The notes: generated from the sequence alone by a model not told the origin. Counted from the stretch's first letter, positions 9,997-24,100 are shown. The stretch is 64,000 bases of DNA from Theristus sp. LFF4_11 (GCA_030248135.1 JASANC010002244.1:169587-233586), one strand, 5' to 3'. Program-made: numbers and translations.

Positions 9997-12900
9997 ATGG
10001 CAGAATTCGAACTGACCTGTATCGGGTGCCAGGCTGTGTTCGCATCGGCCAGCGCCCAACGGGAACACTACAAATCAGAGTGGCACCGGTGAGTTGGTTG
10101 AATGGTTTTGTCGGAACAGTTTTTGGTACTTATTTGTGTTAAGAGTGATCAGCACACCGCTTCCGACTGTGATGATCAGATCGAAATTATTTCAATAACC
10201 CTTTTTGATCTTTCTCCTGTGTTGACAGTTTCAGAATTGGTTTGGCACTCCAATATGGTTTTTTTTTATTTAGGTACAATTTGAAGCGCAAAGTTGCGGA
10301 ACTGCCGCCCATTTCGGCTGAATTGTTCGCCCGGAAACAAGAGCAACTCGGGCAGGTGAATTGATTGGTGTTCTTTTAGGCATAATTTTAGTGTAATTTT
10401 TGGACATAATTCAAGCATTCACACCCACACCAAAAAAACGAAGCCATCGGGGATTTCGGAACTGGGGTGGGCAGCTGCAAACAAATCAGTCTTTCCCGCA
10501 CGTAGTGAGGGTTTTGGTGTTGGTCCACAGGATGTGGTAAGCCGGTCCGTTCCCCGAAGAAGCCCACCGGAGTTTGGTGCCTTCAGGTTTCCCAAAAGCA
10601 AATACAGTCGAACAAATTGTAGACAATCATCTGATTGTTTGGTGGTCACCTGACGCATGCTTTCTGTGTAGGCTAGAGTTGACATAAAATAAAATTCAAA
10701 AAAACTGGCAAAAACATAACAAACATCTGACATCTGATTATTGTCAGGAAGCCAATCAACAGCCAGCACAGCCTGATTCAGGCAACAGTCGATGCGCCGT
10801 TTGCGCAAAGAATTTTCGCAGCGTTGAAACGTTTGAGAATCATTGTCGCTCGAAGAAACACATCGATTTGACTGCGAAAAGGCTGACAGAAGCAAAAGAC
10901 AGCGCGCGTACAAAGCAGGTTTTTGGTGTTTTCTGTTTTTTTCGATTCACCGACGGTTGGATGGATGCTTTTTTAGTGTACCATGGTGATTGGCTGTTAA
11001 AGTGCTGGTATGAAGACCGCGCACAGTAAACAAACACACAGGCACACACACACACATGGAATATTACGCCAGGTCACTTTTGTTAGCGCATGTGTTTGTG
11101 CCTGCCTGTGCGTTTTGCGTTACGTGTGTTGCAGCAAAAAAACTTTAGACAAGGACTTTGTGCTACCAACATGCTGGGGTGAGTGGGCTTGAACTCCGGG
11201 GCGTTGTGTTGTGTTCACTGATTTCATGCAAAAAAACTGCGCAGTCAACTGCATTGACTTCATTGCCCACACTACAAGATCGTGTGTATCGTAAAACGCT
11301 TTTGGCAGTTCTGCCTGGTGTCCGTCGCACTGACGAGCCAGTTGGGCACCGCGGTGTGCGCGTTTACCTGGCCCTGGCGAAACCGCAAACAGCGAACTTC
11401 ATGTATTTCATTGTTTACCAAAACGAAAACTGCAGCCCCCGAAACCGAAAACCGTACCGAAACCTGCGATCGTCGATGAACCATACGACGAAGACCGCTT
11501 CGACGACGAAGATTACGAAAATGACGATTGTTGGTCGGATGGCTCGTGGACCTCGGATTCGGAGACAACATCCGCTGAGGGCGGTTGGTGAATTGGTTTG
11601 GTCTATTCTATCGTTCGAATATTCGGACTAACTAGTGAATCCATTTTCATTCCTCATTCGATCAATCCGAGCAAAATTCTGTCCAATTCGCCGAACATCT
11701 CAGTGTAATATAGTTTGATGGCTAATGCAGACTAATGCTTGTTGAATCAAGCTATTGGTGTTAGTTGTTTTGTTACTAACTGCAGCTATTACCACCATTC
11801 ATCGTAGTAATCATCAAGTCAACCATATCAAATGAACTCTATCAAATCAACTATCAATCAAATCACCCATCAAATCAATTCACGGTTGTTCCATAATGCA
11901 GGTCTACCGATTGAGCAGTGTCTGTTTTGCGAGCGCGATTTCAACTCCAGCGACCAATCGCTCGAGCACATGTACACGGCGCACGGTTTCTTTGTGCCGG
12001 ACTTGGAGTACTGCGTCGACGTCGAAGGACTGCTGCGTTATCTAGGTAATGTTTTGGGGGAAAGAAGAAAGTTGGGAGTTTTGAGTGTTACTGGATGATG
12101 AGTTTTGTGGCGAGTTTTGAGTGTCACTAGGTTATGAGTTTTGTGGTGAGTGTTTAATGTTGAGTGTCACTAGGTGATGAGTTTTGTAGTGAGTTTTGAG
12201 TGTCACTAGGTGATGAGTTTTGAGTGTCACTAGGTGATGAGTTTTGTGGTGAGTTTTGAGTGTCACCAGTACATTTTAGTGTCCACACCAAGGCCATTTT
12301 GCTTGTTGTCTGCAAATTCGCTGAGGAGGAACTTTTCAATCCCTCTTTGTGTGCGTGTGTGAAAATGCTTCGAAAAAAAAGAAACCTTCAAAAACCAACC
12401 GTTTTTTACTGCAAAAAAACCACGCAGGCTACAAAGTGGGCGCGCACTTCGAGTGTCTCTGGTGTAACACACGCAGTCGAGCGTATCGCAGTGTGGAGGC
12501 CGTGCAGAGGCATATGCGCGACAAACAGCACTGTCGCATGTGGCATGACGGCGCCGACGCGATGCTCGAGTATGAGGAGTACTTCGATTATAGGTTGGTG
12601 GCGGTGGCTTTTGCAATGGAAGTTTTTCGATCTGTTTTTTTTTGTCGGTTTGAACAAGTTCGGTGTGATGAACACCACAGCGATTTCGGTAATCCTTTGG
12701 TTCTATCTGATCTTGGGTGGGTGTCGGAGAACGGACGACTTTCGGCGGGTGGACACCAGCCACGCACACTCACACACAAACACACAGGCACACATACACA
12801 CAAACACACAGGCACGCACACACAAACACACAGGCACGCACACACATACAGACAAACACACAGGCACGCACACACATACAGACAAACACACAGGCACGCA

Positions 12901-14433
12901 CACACAAACACACAGGCACGCACACACACACAGACAAACACACAGGCACGCACACACATACAGACAAACACACAGGCACGCACACACATACACACAAACA
13001 CACAGGCACGCACACACATACAAACACACAGGCACGCACACACATACAGACAAACACACAGGCACGCACACACATACAGACAAACACACAGGCACGCACA
13101 CATGCACCGACAGATGCGCTGATGTTATATCATATCGTTCCGTGCGTTTTTGACGGTCCTATTGTCCTATAATCGAGTCTTCAGATATTTTTGCTTTTTT
13201 TTCAAACGTTCATGTTATTTTTTGTTCGCTTGTTCACAATTCACTCGCCATTCACTGCATTTCAGCCTGAGTTATCCAGACGCAGCCACTGTTCAGGATG
13301 CAGACTCCGATGTGCCAAATGAAATGTTGACCGTTGAGAAAGACTGGCAGTTGGTGTTGCCTTCTGGTATGTGTCATAGTTCATCTACAAAACTATACGT
13401 TGTTCTGTTTTGTGTGCACTTTTGTTGACGGTTTGGTGTATGATAGATAATTCCAGTCAAGGGTTTTTATCGTTTAGTTAGAGGATTGATTGATTTTTCT
13501 CTCTCAGTAGCCATAGCCAATCAGCAAAGATTCAGGAAGTTGCAAAGGCAATCATTCAAAATCAGGCTCGAAGACACTGGTGCACTTGACCCGACGTTTG
13601 TTGGTGAGGTTAATCAATCACACACACAGGACACAAACACACTGGCATATGTATTACAGTGCGTGTGCGCTAGTCGCAAAAAGTGTGAGGGCTTCCGAAA
13701 AGAACGTGTATCGAGGTGAAATCGGTGAACAGAAAATCAACTCAAATCAAATCAAAGTCGCAACTGCAAATAAATCCAGGCGCCACTGTGGGCCACCGCG
13801 CTCTTGCCAGGTATTACAAGCAGCGTCTTCGGCCGGAAAAGGCGGTGTCAATTCGACAAGTCAATCGAGACCGAGTGTCGAAACTGCTGGGGCAATATAA
13901 ATCGCTCGGCTGGACCGGCTTGACCGGTTAGATGTGTTTTTTTTAATTTTAAAAGCAGATTTTTGAAAAAAAATTTGAGTGGAAGTTTGATGAACGAACG
14001 GTACTCGGATGCTCGGATATTCAAGCCAATCCAGTCTGGTATGCTGATTGGTGGAATGGTCAAAGAATGCAGCCAATCAGCATCGTCGGTTTTTTTTTAT
14101 TTTTCTATACTTTTGCAATTTGATTGATTGATTGATTAAGTTGATTGGTTGGTTGGTTGATTAATTAATTGATTGATTAACTATTGATTGATTGATTTCT
14201 TCAACGTTTTTAAACTTTTTTCCAACTTTCTTCATTCTTTTTCAAGGTATATCAGTTTGTTTCAACTTCAACTCCAGGCCCAATTTTTACTCTCCACAGG
14301 TGAGGTGGCGGTGCGCAAAGCGAAAGACGTGCGCTACATGCATAAGCTGCTCTCGAAACAGCGGCTGAAACTGGGCGGAGCTCAAAATCGACTGTTCAAC
14401 TCGCGTGGTCGCTCCGATCAGACGGGAAATTAG
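9997..14433 (+). CDS. ZNF622: ZNF622/REI1-type zinc finger protein, 60S ribosome maturation
   Basis: Exons: 9997-10088, 10274-10355, 10748-10918, 11436-11583, 11902-12045, 12428-12593, 13266-13366, 13780-13926, 14300-14433; 1,185 bases, 394 residues. ZNF622 (yeast Rei1/Reh1) is a cytoplasmic pre-60S factor involved in late maturation of the large subunit. The four U1-like C2H2 fingers are visible: [19 protein letters not shown] (residues 8-30), [38 protein letters not shown] and [20 protein letters not shown]. Between fingers 2 and 3 lies an acidic linker ([18 protein letters not shown]), usual for the family. The C-terminal block is conserved ([30 protein letters not shown], then [15 protein letters not shown]). 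The start Met opens finger 1 directly, as in other members. Confidence 0.93.
11025..11125. repeat. CA-rich foldback repeat, family F
   Basis: AAACAAACACACAGGCACAC is followed about 55 bases later by its inverse (GTTTGTGCCTGCCTGTGCG). The same motif pair recurs at 28748-28845 and near 30175-30385. It lies in ZNF622 intron 3. Confidence 0.5.
12046..12270 (+). repeat. Minisatellite starting at the ZNF622 exon 5 donor
   Basis: Repeated copies of GTCACTAGGTGATGAGTTTT with a variable TGTGGTGAGTTTTGAGT spacer fill the first 225 bases of intron 5. Each unit carries CTAGGTGA, close to the true donor at the array edge (TCTAG|GTAATG). Confidence 0.8.
12765..13112 (+). repeat. CA-rich minisatellite in ZNF622 intron 6
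   Basis: About a dozen tandem units built on ACAAACACACAGGCACGCAC with a variable CACACATACAG part. The motif matches the core of the family F foldback repeats, so the array probably grew from one. The repeat keeps several frames open on both strands; those frames are not genes. Confidence 0.9.
14120..14196 (+). repeat. TTGA/TTGG microsatellite
   Basis: Imperfect run of TTGATTGATTGATT-type tetranucleotides inside ZNF622 intron 8, just before the last exon. Confidence 0.8.
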
Positions 14434-15120
14434 AGTGATTTTTTTTTAATTTCAGAGTTTCGATTTCTTGAAATTCTTGAAAAAAAACATAAAATTTTTT
14501 GAGAGTATTTTTAATTTTTTTGCGTTCAGAAAATTTTTGAAACTTTTCAAGGTTTTTATTTTGAGAGGAATATTTTGATGTATTTCTGGGCATTTTGTTG
14601 TTTCGCCTATTCCCAACACCAGTTACTTTCGGTTGGGGTGAATTAGAGTTCTGTTGAGGTTTACACTTCGCAAGACTGTGCCTGTGAACTGTGATTCCAT
14701 TAAATAATTACGTGTTGTTTTGTCCAGTCAGTTTCGCTGAAAGAATTTATGAAATGAAGAATTTGAATTGAATTTGGAAGTCGTTGGTTTCCTTTCTAGC
14801 GATTGTTCGGAAGGCGTTCTAAAACCCGTCGTGCAGTTTTCCACTGCATTATTATGTGTCTGTTTGTGACTGGTTTGTTTATTATTTCAAAACAAAAGCG
14901 CACCAGACGGTGCGGTCTTCAGAAAATGATTGCTAATCATCCGAGCTCGTTGCTTTTTAAAATGTTGCTGCGTTTCCAGCAGATTGTTTTGTGGTGCCTT
15001 TTTGAACAGTGAACGCGCAGAGATGCTGATGTTCATTGATGCGGCGGCATCGCTTTTCATCTTTTATATTCGATAACAGTTCACAGTTTTTGCCGATACA
15101 ATCGCAGTTTCGGCGAAGAA
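14434..15120. other. Intergenic region between ZNF622 and SPECC1L
   Basis: T-rich sequence after the ZNF622 stop, with ATTAAA near 14698 as a possible poly(A) signal. The stretch before 15121 probably holds the SPECC1L 5' UTR. No other gene seen. Confidence 0.35.
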
Positions 15121-18100
15121 ATGCGCGACAAAACGGAACAATCCGGCGTGGTCGATCCGGGCATCGCGACGTCGGCGATGGCGGTGCTCTCGTGGCAGGT
15201 CGGCGGGCAGGGTTTTCTTTCTTTTTTTTAATTTTATTTGAAGCTCCTCACCTCTCCTTACAGATTTCGCTAACGCCGAAAGGTACAATCAAGAGACATC
15301 GGTGGCTTGTTTCAGGAATCGCATGGCTCACCACCATGTCCACCACCCGTCGACTACTCGACGGCGTTCTCTGCCCGCTCCTCTGTGTTCGCCCTGGCTA
15401 AAAACGCCTGAATTACTGTTCGTTCGGCATGTCCAATTTCCAAATTCCTGCGTTTTTTTGGAATTTCAGTTTTGCCGCCAAACACCGAGCCGCAGTCGCA
15501 GTCAGGAGAATATTGTTTCGTGCTCGACCAACCACTTTCGAACACCGCCACCCGCCGGCTCTCATCAGCCGTTTGTACGTTTCCTTTTTTGTTTTTTTTC
15601 TTTCGGTATTATTTTTTTCGGTTCTGCGACTCGAATGCGTTCGCAGACGTGGAAGGGAAACTGGTTTCAATTTTTATGGTGGGCAGTTCGAAATAGCCCA
15701 AGTGACTCGGCTCGGCCTTGCTCAGGGGACTCGATCACTTTGGCAATTTTGGATTTCCCGCGTCACGCATGAAACTGTTTACCTATCGATGCGCGCAGTG
15801 AGTCTCGGGAATAAAATAAAAGAGGATGATACCTGATACCAAATAACTAAACAACCAGCGACCAGCTACTGTATAGTTGAGACTGTATACAGTCGAACTC
15901 TAAATCATAGGGAATCATCTGATTGGTTGGTGGGTGGTCACGTGATGCATGTTTTCTGTCATGCATTGCTGTGGTCAGAAGGAGTTTTCTTTACACAGAA
16001 TGCATGCATCACGATCACACGAACCAATCAGCTGATTCCCTATATTTTAGAGTTCGGCTGTGGAGACGAGAGACGTTTCGTGGCAACCCTGCGAACCATG
16101 ACACGAGGAGGACTTTAGCGCAAAACTCTCTCCGTCTCATGTTTCCCCGGCTTCTAAACAAAAAATAATAATAATAACCAATTTAGGGCGCAATAGACTG
16201 CGTGGCGACCGCGTCAACGGATCAACGAATCAGTCAGCAAGCGGCGACTCTGCCTAAAGTCAACAGCAGCAATGCGATCGACGTCGGACGGAGCTCGCTC
16301 AGTGGTCCGGTTCGACAAATTGGTCGGTTTGCATTAGAATTTTTTCGTTCGTCGGCAAACTGCTGTGCTTTTTGCAGTTGATTGGTTGCATTTCTTGAGT
16401 GAAGTGCGCTGATTGGCTGATCGGGTGCACATGATGCCCGCACCCGGTCGAGGCTGGAGTTGAGCGTTGTTTTTTGGTATGTCTGTTTCTCTGGAAGTCA
16501 TGGGATTGGGTACGCTGGGGTCGATCTCTATTAAAAACTCAATAGTCCAATAGTGCTACACCACGGAGCCCCAGAATGAAATCAATAAACTCCGCTTCTT
16601 TTCACGCAAGCTGATTCACCGATGTACTGAGGCTTTCTGTTCGAATACAGTCTGAAATGACACAAAAAACATATTTCAATTAAAATATCAACAAAAAAAC
16701 AACTGTTGAACACTTGTATGTCACAAAAAAACACATTTCAATCACAGTATTCAAATCAATCATATCGTAAAATGGTTCTCTGCATTTCGCTTTTGAATAG
16801 AAACAACTTTTGTATGCTCGTGTTTTCTTCTTTCCTTCAGTGCCCTCCGGCACAACGGGCGCCGCGCGAATCGAGCCGAAAACCGGCACCGAACGGAGTG
16901 TACCGGCGGTGCGTCGTGCTGCGGACATGCGCATCAACAAAACAAAGAACACGGTGGGGGAGTGATTGTTGTGTGTTTTGGTTGGGTTTGTTTGGTCAGG
17001 TTGGACAGAGTGGTGTGATGAAAAGGTGTGGACAAAATGAACTTTTGATTGGTTCGTATTTGGTGGTGGTATCCATCCATTATGTGGGTGACAGGTGGGA
17101 GCGGTAGGTGAGCGGGGTGTGACAAGGCAACCTGATGCGTGAGATTTTGAAGTTAAATGGTGATTTAAGTTATTTAATTTCTACTCCACCAGAGCCCACT
17201 TTTCAATTTCAAAATGCGATTTTATTGCGAGCTATATTGCGAGCACCATGATAAGAAAAAATACATTCGCGCATGGAAACACAACCGAGGGAATCGCGCG
17301 GCACGTGTAAGAAAAAGATAGAAAGCACAATGTATAAGATATAAAGGAACGTTATGAGAAACGAGAACGTGTTTTTAAAGACTGACTGCGAGAGAAAGAG
17401 AGAATGAGAGAACTAAATTCGCGAAAAATTCTGGAATCTAAAAAATCCCGACGCCAAACAGAAAACAGAAAACAGATGTGGTAAACATAACAAATATGAA
17501 CACGCAAAAAAAACATTCCGATGTACAAAAGCAAATCTTGATCTCTTAAAAATGCAACAATGTAAACATTTGACATGACATTAGACATAGAAAAATTTTC
17601 ATTCATATTTTCTTTTTATATCGCCGCCACCGATAAGCAGCCGCCATTGCCGCGCCGAAGGTCCACTCGGTTACTGTAATGAAAACTTTTTAATGATTAT
17701 AATGTTGAGCTTAACTTTAACGCGCACCGAGAATGCGTGGACGTGAACGTGAAAGTGAACGTGAAAGTTAACGTGAACGTGAACTTTGTTACACTCCTCC
17801 CCGGCTAAACTTGCGCTTGTCCGCAAGCGCCGCTAGACGCTCAGAACGTCGTACCTGTGGCATGGACACGCGGTTGCTCGAGACCGGGGATTCTAGCGTG
17901 GCCGCGGGCTGGATCGTGGCGTCGGAGTCTCCGCGCGGTTCGGGACTCCCCCCGACGGGTCGTACTGCGACGGTGGCGTGCTCTGCAATTTTCAAACGAT
18001 TGAGGTGTACCGTGTCTATAGGGGTGTCGCAACCAAAGGGGACAATACGCGCATTCGTGGCCGTGACTGAAACGATCGTGTAAGGGCCCTTCCATTTTGG

Positions 18101-21100
18101 CGCGAGTTTTAACGAGACTTCGTAGCGACATAGCGGTTCGTGATTCAAACGGCAAAAGTTCCGTGTGATGTGAGTAATCACGCGGTACTTTACACGTGGG
18201 CCATATCCGGTTAGGATGTGCGCCCATCTTGCGCATCCGCCGAATCTGCCGAGACATTCGCGTTCGCGCGATTTGCAAAATTTGTCTTCAACGATGCGCG
18301 TAAATTTTTCGTCGCGTGTTGTGAATTTGAACGATTCCGTTGATGCAGCCCGTGATTTGTACCACAGAACAGCCAAAATCGGCTTGGTTCCGCGATTTGT
18401 GCCAGTTTCGCTGCTGGTGAATTCACTACTACGTTTTGCGCCACGCAATTTAGGACGGCTGCTGGTTGACCCGCTTTCACCGTTGACCGTCGTTTCTGTT
18501 AATGTGGCAAAATTTTCGCTAACCAACTCGTGTTCTCCGCGGTTTTCAGCGCGAGTTTCAACGCGGCTTTCAGCGTGGGTTTTATTGCGATCACATGAAT
18601 GCGGTTCTAATTCTGGTGCTGTATCCTCTGCAGAATTTTTGTCGCGCGGTTTGGGTTTTTCTGCTGCGGTCAGCGGACACTGCGCGGTGCGATCGAGTTC
18701 GGGGAACACTTTGAGTGTGCGGCTCCAACTAACAAGTAAATATTCATTCGGGGAGCAACCTAGGTTTAGTGCAGCTTCCACACGAGCGACTTCTTGCACA
18801 GCGCTGTTGAAATCCAATGGCAAAAACGGCAGTAGCGCGCGCAACGCGATTACTAGTGTGGGGCGTAGTCCGGCCAGAAAAAGTTCGCGAAGAATCTTCC
18901 TCCAACACGCGAGGGATTCTTTGGATCCACCACTGGCTCGCTTGGCCAGCTTATACAACTCACATGCGTACATGGGCACGGACTCCCGGTCACCCTGACG
19001 ACGGTTGTACAACAACTCAGAAGCGAAATCCGCGTCGTCTTCACTGGTAAACTGGGCCAAAAAGCTATTTTTCAATTCTGCATAACTGCACGTTCGTGAT
19101 TGCGGGGCTACGCGCGCGCTGCGTTGTGACTGCGAGAACTGCGCTTGCGAAATAAAATTGCTGAGCCATGATTCAGCACAGCCGCTCAATCGAGATGCAA
19201 ATAAATTTGGCCAGAAGTACTCGTGGACGCAACATGCGGTTACTATTTTTTCAAACTGCTCCACCCATGATGGGGCGTGTTCCCATGGATCGCGACCGTG
19301 AAATAAAGGCAACAGAGCTAGACGGCAAAATACGGCTTGCTCTGGAGGCGCGTGAGCGCGAGAGTGCGATTCAAATTCGTTATCCAAAGCAGCAAGTTGC
19401 TGTTGCAGTGCCGCAACTCGGGCTTCCAGTTGTTGCAAATGCGACTCAGTGATAAACTCGCGACTCATGCGTTCAAATCAAACTCGAAAAAAAACATCAA
19501 ATTTAGAATCAACTTACGCGATGCAGCAGCAACGTTATGCCCGAAGCGAAATGTGCATTGTCGCCACCACCAGTAAATTATTTTGCGTCGAAGCGTTGAT
19601 TATTTTTCGTCGAGTTAAAATTTGTTGAAAATTATGCGGGCTCACGGACGCTCCGGCGCCCGCCCCACGGGCGCCACGGAGGATCAGCTGAGATTCAGTT
19701 GTAGCTCGGTGCGTTCGAATTATTCAGTTGCGCTGCGATGCACAGACGACCGCGATTCGAGAAAAAAATACGCGAAAAAAAAACTACTGCAAGTCCATTA
19801 TCGACGCCAAACTGTGAATGCAACGAGAAGCGAGAAATACAAAAAAACGACTACGCGGTTCTAGCGAGACGTGATCGTGAGCGGCAAGGTTGTCGCGTGG
19901 GTTTAGCTCCCAGCGTGGTCACCAGTGTGACAAGGCAACCTGATGCGTGAGATTTTGAAGTTAAATGGTGATTTAAGTTATTTAATTTCTACTCCACCAG
20001 AGCCCACTTTTCAATTTCAAAATGCGATTTTATTGCGAGCTATATTGCGAGCACCATGATAAGAAAAAAATACATTCGCGCATGGAAACACAACCGAGGG
20101 AATCGCGCGGCACGTGTAAGAAAAAGATAGAAAGCACAATGTATAAGATATAAAGGAACGTTATGAGAAACGAGAACGTGTTTTTAAAGACTGACTGCGA
20201 GAGAAAGAGAAAACGAGAGAACTAAATTCGCGAAAAATTCTGGAATCTAAAAAATCCCGACGCCAAACAGAAAACAGAAAACAGATGTGGTAAACATAAC
20301 AAATATGAACACGCAAAAAAAACATTCCGATGTACAAAAGCAAATCTTGATCTCTTAAAAATGCAACAATGTAAACATTTGACATGACATTAGACATAGA
20401 AAAATTTTCATTCATATTTTCTTTTTATATCGCCGCCACCGATAAGCAGCCGCCATTGCCGCGCCGAAGGTCCACTCGGTTACTGTAATGAAAAAATTTT
20501 AATGATTATAATGTTGAGCTTAACTTTAACGCGCACCGAGAATGCGTGGACGTGAACGTGAAAGTGAACGTGAAAGTTAACGTGAACGTGAACTTTGTTA
20601 CAGGGGTTTGACCGCCGCGAAAATGCGGTGTGGTTTTTTTCTCACGCTGCGGCAGAGCGAATGCCAGGGACCTCTTCAGAGAGAAAAGCGGGGTGGAGCG
20701 ATTACTGGTTGCTCCCATGGGGTTGATCTGCTGGACGGACAGGTTCTACTAAACCGACAATATTCCAAAAACTCCAAAATATGCAAAACTAAAGGTGACC
20801 GAGTTGCAACGCGCGAAACGCGACCTAGAGCAGCAGCTGTCGGAGTTCACACGGAAAGCGGAACAGCGGCAAGCGGAGAATGCGACGTTGAAGTTCGAAA
20901 TGAAACGACTCCGCGATCGCTTTCAGGGCGAGATCGCTGAGTTGAAACGGGTGAGGTTTTTAGGGCATGTATTGTCTTGTTTCCAAATTCCAAACTATTC
21001 ATTTTCAACGCACAAAACAAACGACAAAACATTTGTGTTTGCGTTCAGCAAAACGAGCAACTGCGAGTGTCGGTGCCGAGTTCACAGAGTGACAGTGCCA

Positions 21101-24100
21101 CGTCGTTTGTGACATCCGATCAAGCAACGTCTCTTGTCACTGATAATAACAACGCAACTGGTGCCCTTTTTGTGAACGCTGAGCATCTGTCGCCGCCGTC
21201 GTCGACTAAAGTGAGTTTTTGGTCTGTTGTTTTTTCTTGTCGGACAGAAAAACTCAATCAACCGCTTTTGGTTGGTATGGTCAGTCATCAGATGTTTCCG
21301 TTTTGTTTTTTTGCTTTTCAATTGTTGGAAGTGCTAATTTCTGACCAGCATTGGAGACCCAAGAGAATTTGGAGACCCATTGGACACCCAACCAATCAGC
21401 GGATTGCCTATAATTTAGAGTTCGACTGTACGTCAGAATACGGTCAGTATAGAAACAAATCGTAGTACCAGTTTTCTTTTTCTTGGGACAGGCTGACGCC
21501 GCCACCAGTCCACTGGCGCAAAACAACACCGACAACAACCACTCGAGCACAGCGTCGAATGACGGCGAGACGGACCTGTTGGTGCCACCCGCCGCCGCAG
21601 CGGCTGTCAGCATCGTCGACTGGGACAGACAGTCGTCCTGTAGTGAGATGTCGCTCGCGTGTCTGCAGGTTTGGTTTTTTTTTGATTTTGTGTTTTTTTG
21701 GTGGTCTTCTTTCTCTGAACGACCAACACGGTAGTTTCGAAAGAATTCAGTGTTGACCGGATTGCCTGTTTGTGGTTGGTCCGGGATTTCATTGTGATTG
21801 ATTACTTTTTGTCTTCGAACAGTCTCTGGAAAAGAACAGCCAGACTGCGCTGTTAGTGCGCAAACAAGCCAAATTTGAGTGCCGCGTGCTGATTGGTTGA
21901 TACTGTAACTAGATGCAGCCAATCAAATTGATGTGAAAGTTTCGTCTTTACTATTTTTGTTTGTCTGGTTGCATAATGTTTCGTGTAACTTGTTTAACGT
22001 GTAAAGCATAACGTAAACTTGTACTGATTTTCCAAATGCAACTTGTTTCCAAAATTCTAAATGAGCGCCGAATAAAACGGAACAGAACAGCTGCGCGTCA
22101 CTAAATGGGCTGCTTCATGAATGCCCCTTAAACATCTAAAAACGTATTGACAGAAAATGGGTAAAATAACTATTCGTGAACAGGATCGAATCGTACAAAT
22201 GGAGGAGACGCATCATTCGACGACCGAAGAGCTGCAGGCGACGCTAGCCGAGTTGACGGAGCTGCAGGACATTGTCGATGAGATGAACAACGACATCTTC
22301 ATGCTGTCCGAGCAGAACAAGGTTGGATGGAATACTAGAAAAGTGGGAAAATAGTGTGATGCAGCATTGGTGGTCAATGTTGGTGATCGTGTGGTAGATG
22401 CTAGGTGGGTGGTTAGAAGCACCAGTTGCATTACTGGTTGCAATGTGCTGTCTGTACAAAACAACGGTGGAATTGAGGATTTGAAAATGAAAATGGTGTT
22501 GATTTGGTTTCGGTTTTCGTTGTTGTTGTTGTTGTTGTTTTTCACTAGCAGTTGACCCGTGCCTACGGCCCGGGTAAAAAGTTTGCGATTTTGTTAACAG
22601 CAAGGTGCACCCGCGGATTAATCGACATTTGCTTCTGTTTTCCTGGAACGGGAAACGTGTTGATTTTTTAACCAAGGCCTTCTTTCATGCGTTGATACCG
22701 TTTATTGTTTGGGGCAAGCGTTCCGCTTTCATTTTTAGCTCGAGAACCCGCTCGATTTTTGAAAGTGCTTTTCAAACGTGTTTGTTTTTATGCTTTTCGA
22801 TTCGGTGTCAATTCTATGTCAAAAATGATTCTTTTATAACCCTGTTATCGTGATTTGCAATCGCTGAGAAAGTTTTTTTCTAAACTAATTGAATTAGCTG
22901 CTCCCGTTTGTTTTCGGTTAGTTAAGTTTTAAAAACTCGGTTAAAGGCAAGTCGTTCCAGTTGGATTTTTTCTGGTTGAATGAAATTGTTCAAACGTGAC
23001 TTGCTTGTTTGACAATTTCATTTTTCAGAGTCGCTAAGTCTGACACAAAGAGGCCTGTTTATCTTTTACAGAACTGGCCGGAATCGATACCCGTTTATTT
23101 GCACAATCCCATTTGTTTTTTATAGTAATCCCGCTTTTGCCAAAAATGTTTTAAACAATATGATTTCAGTTTCTGCTGTTTCAAAGTTGAAAATTTGTGT
23201 TCACCAATTTTGCTTTTTGAAAATCACAGAATTTTGGTTAAAATCTTGTAAAAACTGCTGTTTGTTTTGTGCTCTCACAATCGATCTTCATGACCTGTTT
23301 CAATTTGCTTTGATCCAACGTTCCGCAGCAACGTTACCCGTGTATTTGGTTCAGAAAAAATATGGGATTCAATTATTATTCACAGGAAAAGCAATTTTGT
23401 ATGAAAAAAATTAATAGCCGATTTCGGGCTCGTGTACTATTCCGGCCCGCGAAATTCCGGCCCGTAGAATTCCGGCCCGCTCATTCCGGCTCGAAGAATT
23501 CCGGCCCGAAGAATTCCGGCCCGGAGAATTCCGGCCCGGAGAATTTTCGCCAGCAAGAACAATATTAAACCACACGAAGTGATTTTTGGTAAATAAATTC
23601 TTGTGATTTTTTATTTTTGTTTAGAACTTGCTTGCAGTGACTTGTTGTAGGTTCCTAATCCTAAGCCAAGCCTTTTTGATAAGGTAAAAGGGTCACAAAT
23701 CCTGTTCATGATAAAAAATTTAAAAATTTAGTTGTAGTTTCTTTTTTCCAAAAGGTTTCATTTTCCAAAAAAGCAAACAGGACGAACATCATTGAAAATA
23801 CACTGTAACATGTGAACATCGATATTTTTATTTTATTATTTCATTACCAAAATCACTTCGTGTGGTTTAATATTGTTCGTGCTGGCGAAAATTCTCCGGG
23901 CCGGAATTCTCCGGGCCGGAATTCTTCGGGCCGGAATTCTTCGGGCCGGAATGAGCGGGCCGGAATTCTTCAGGCCGGAATTAGCGGGCCGGAATTGTAC
24001 CCCCCCCGCCGATTTCGTTATTGTTGGTTTTTCAAAGTCGCAAATTCGTTTTATTCGGAGACCCGTTTTTCCAATTTCTGCTGTCGATCATAATCGGATG

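Noticed and set aside
12765..13112. CRISPR-like repeat/spacer array
   Set aside because: Units are contiguous CA-rich minisatellite without unique spacers, in a eukaryotic intron.
12588..13122. Several long overlapping open frames on both strands (repeating Cys/Val/Ala/Leu or Thr/His)
   Set aside because: They exist only because the CA-rich minisatellite unit has no stop in most frames. The sequence lies inside a ZNF622 intron.
18216..18998. 260-residue plus-strand open frame
   Set aside because: It lies antisense to the Gag coding frame and has no recognisable motif; base composition of the opposite strand explains it.
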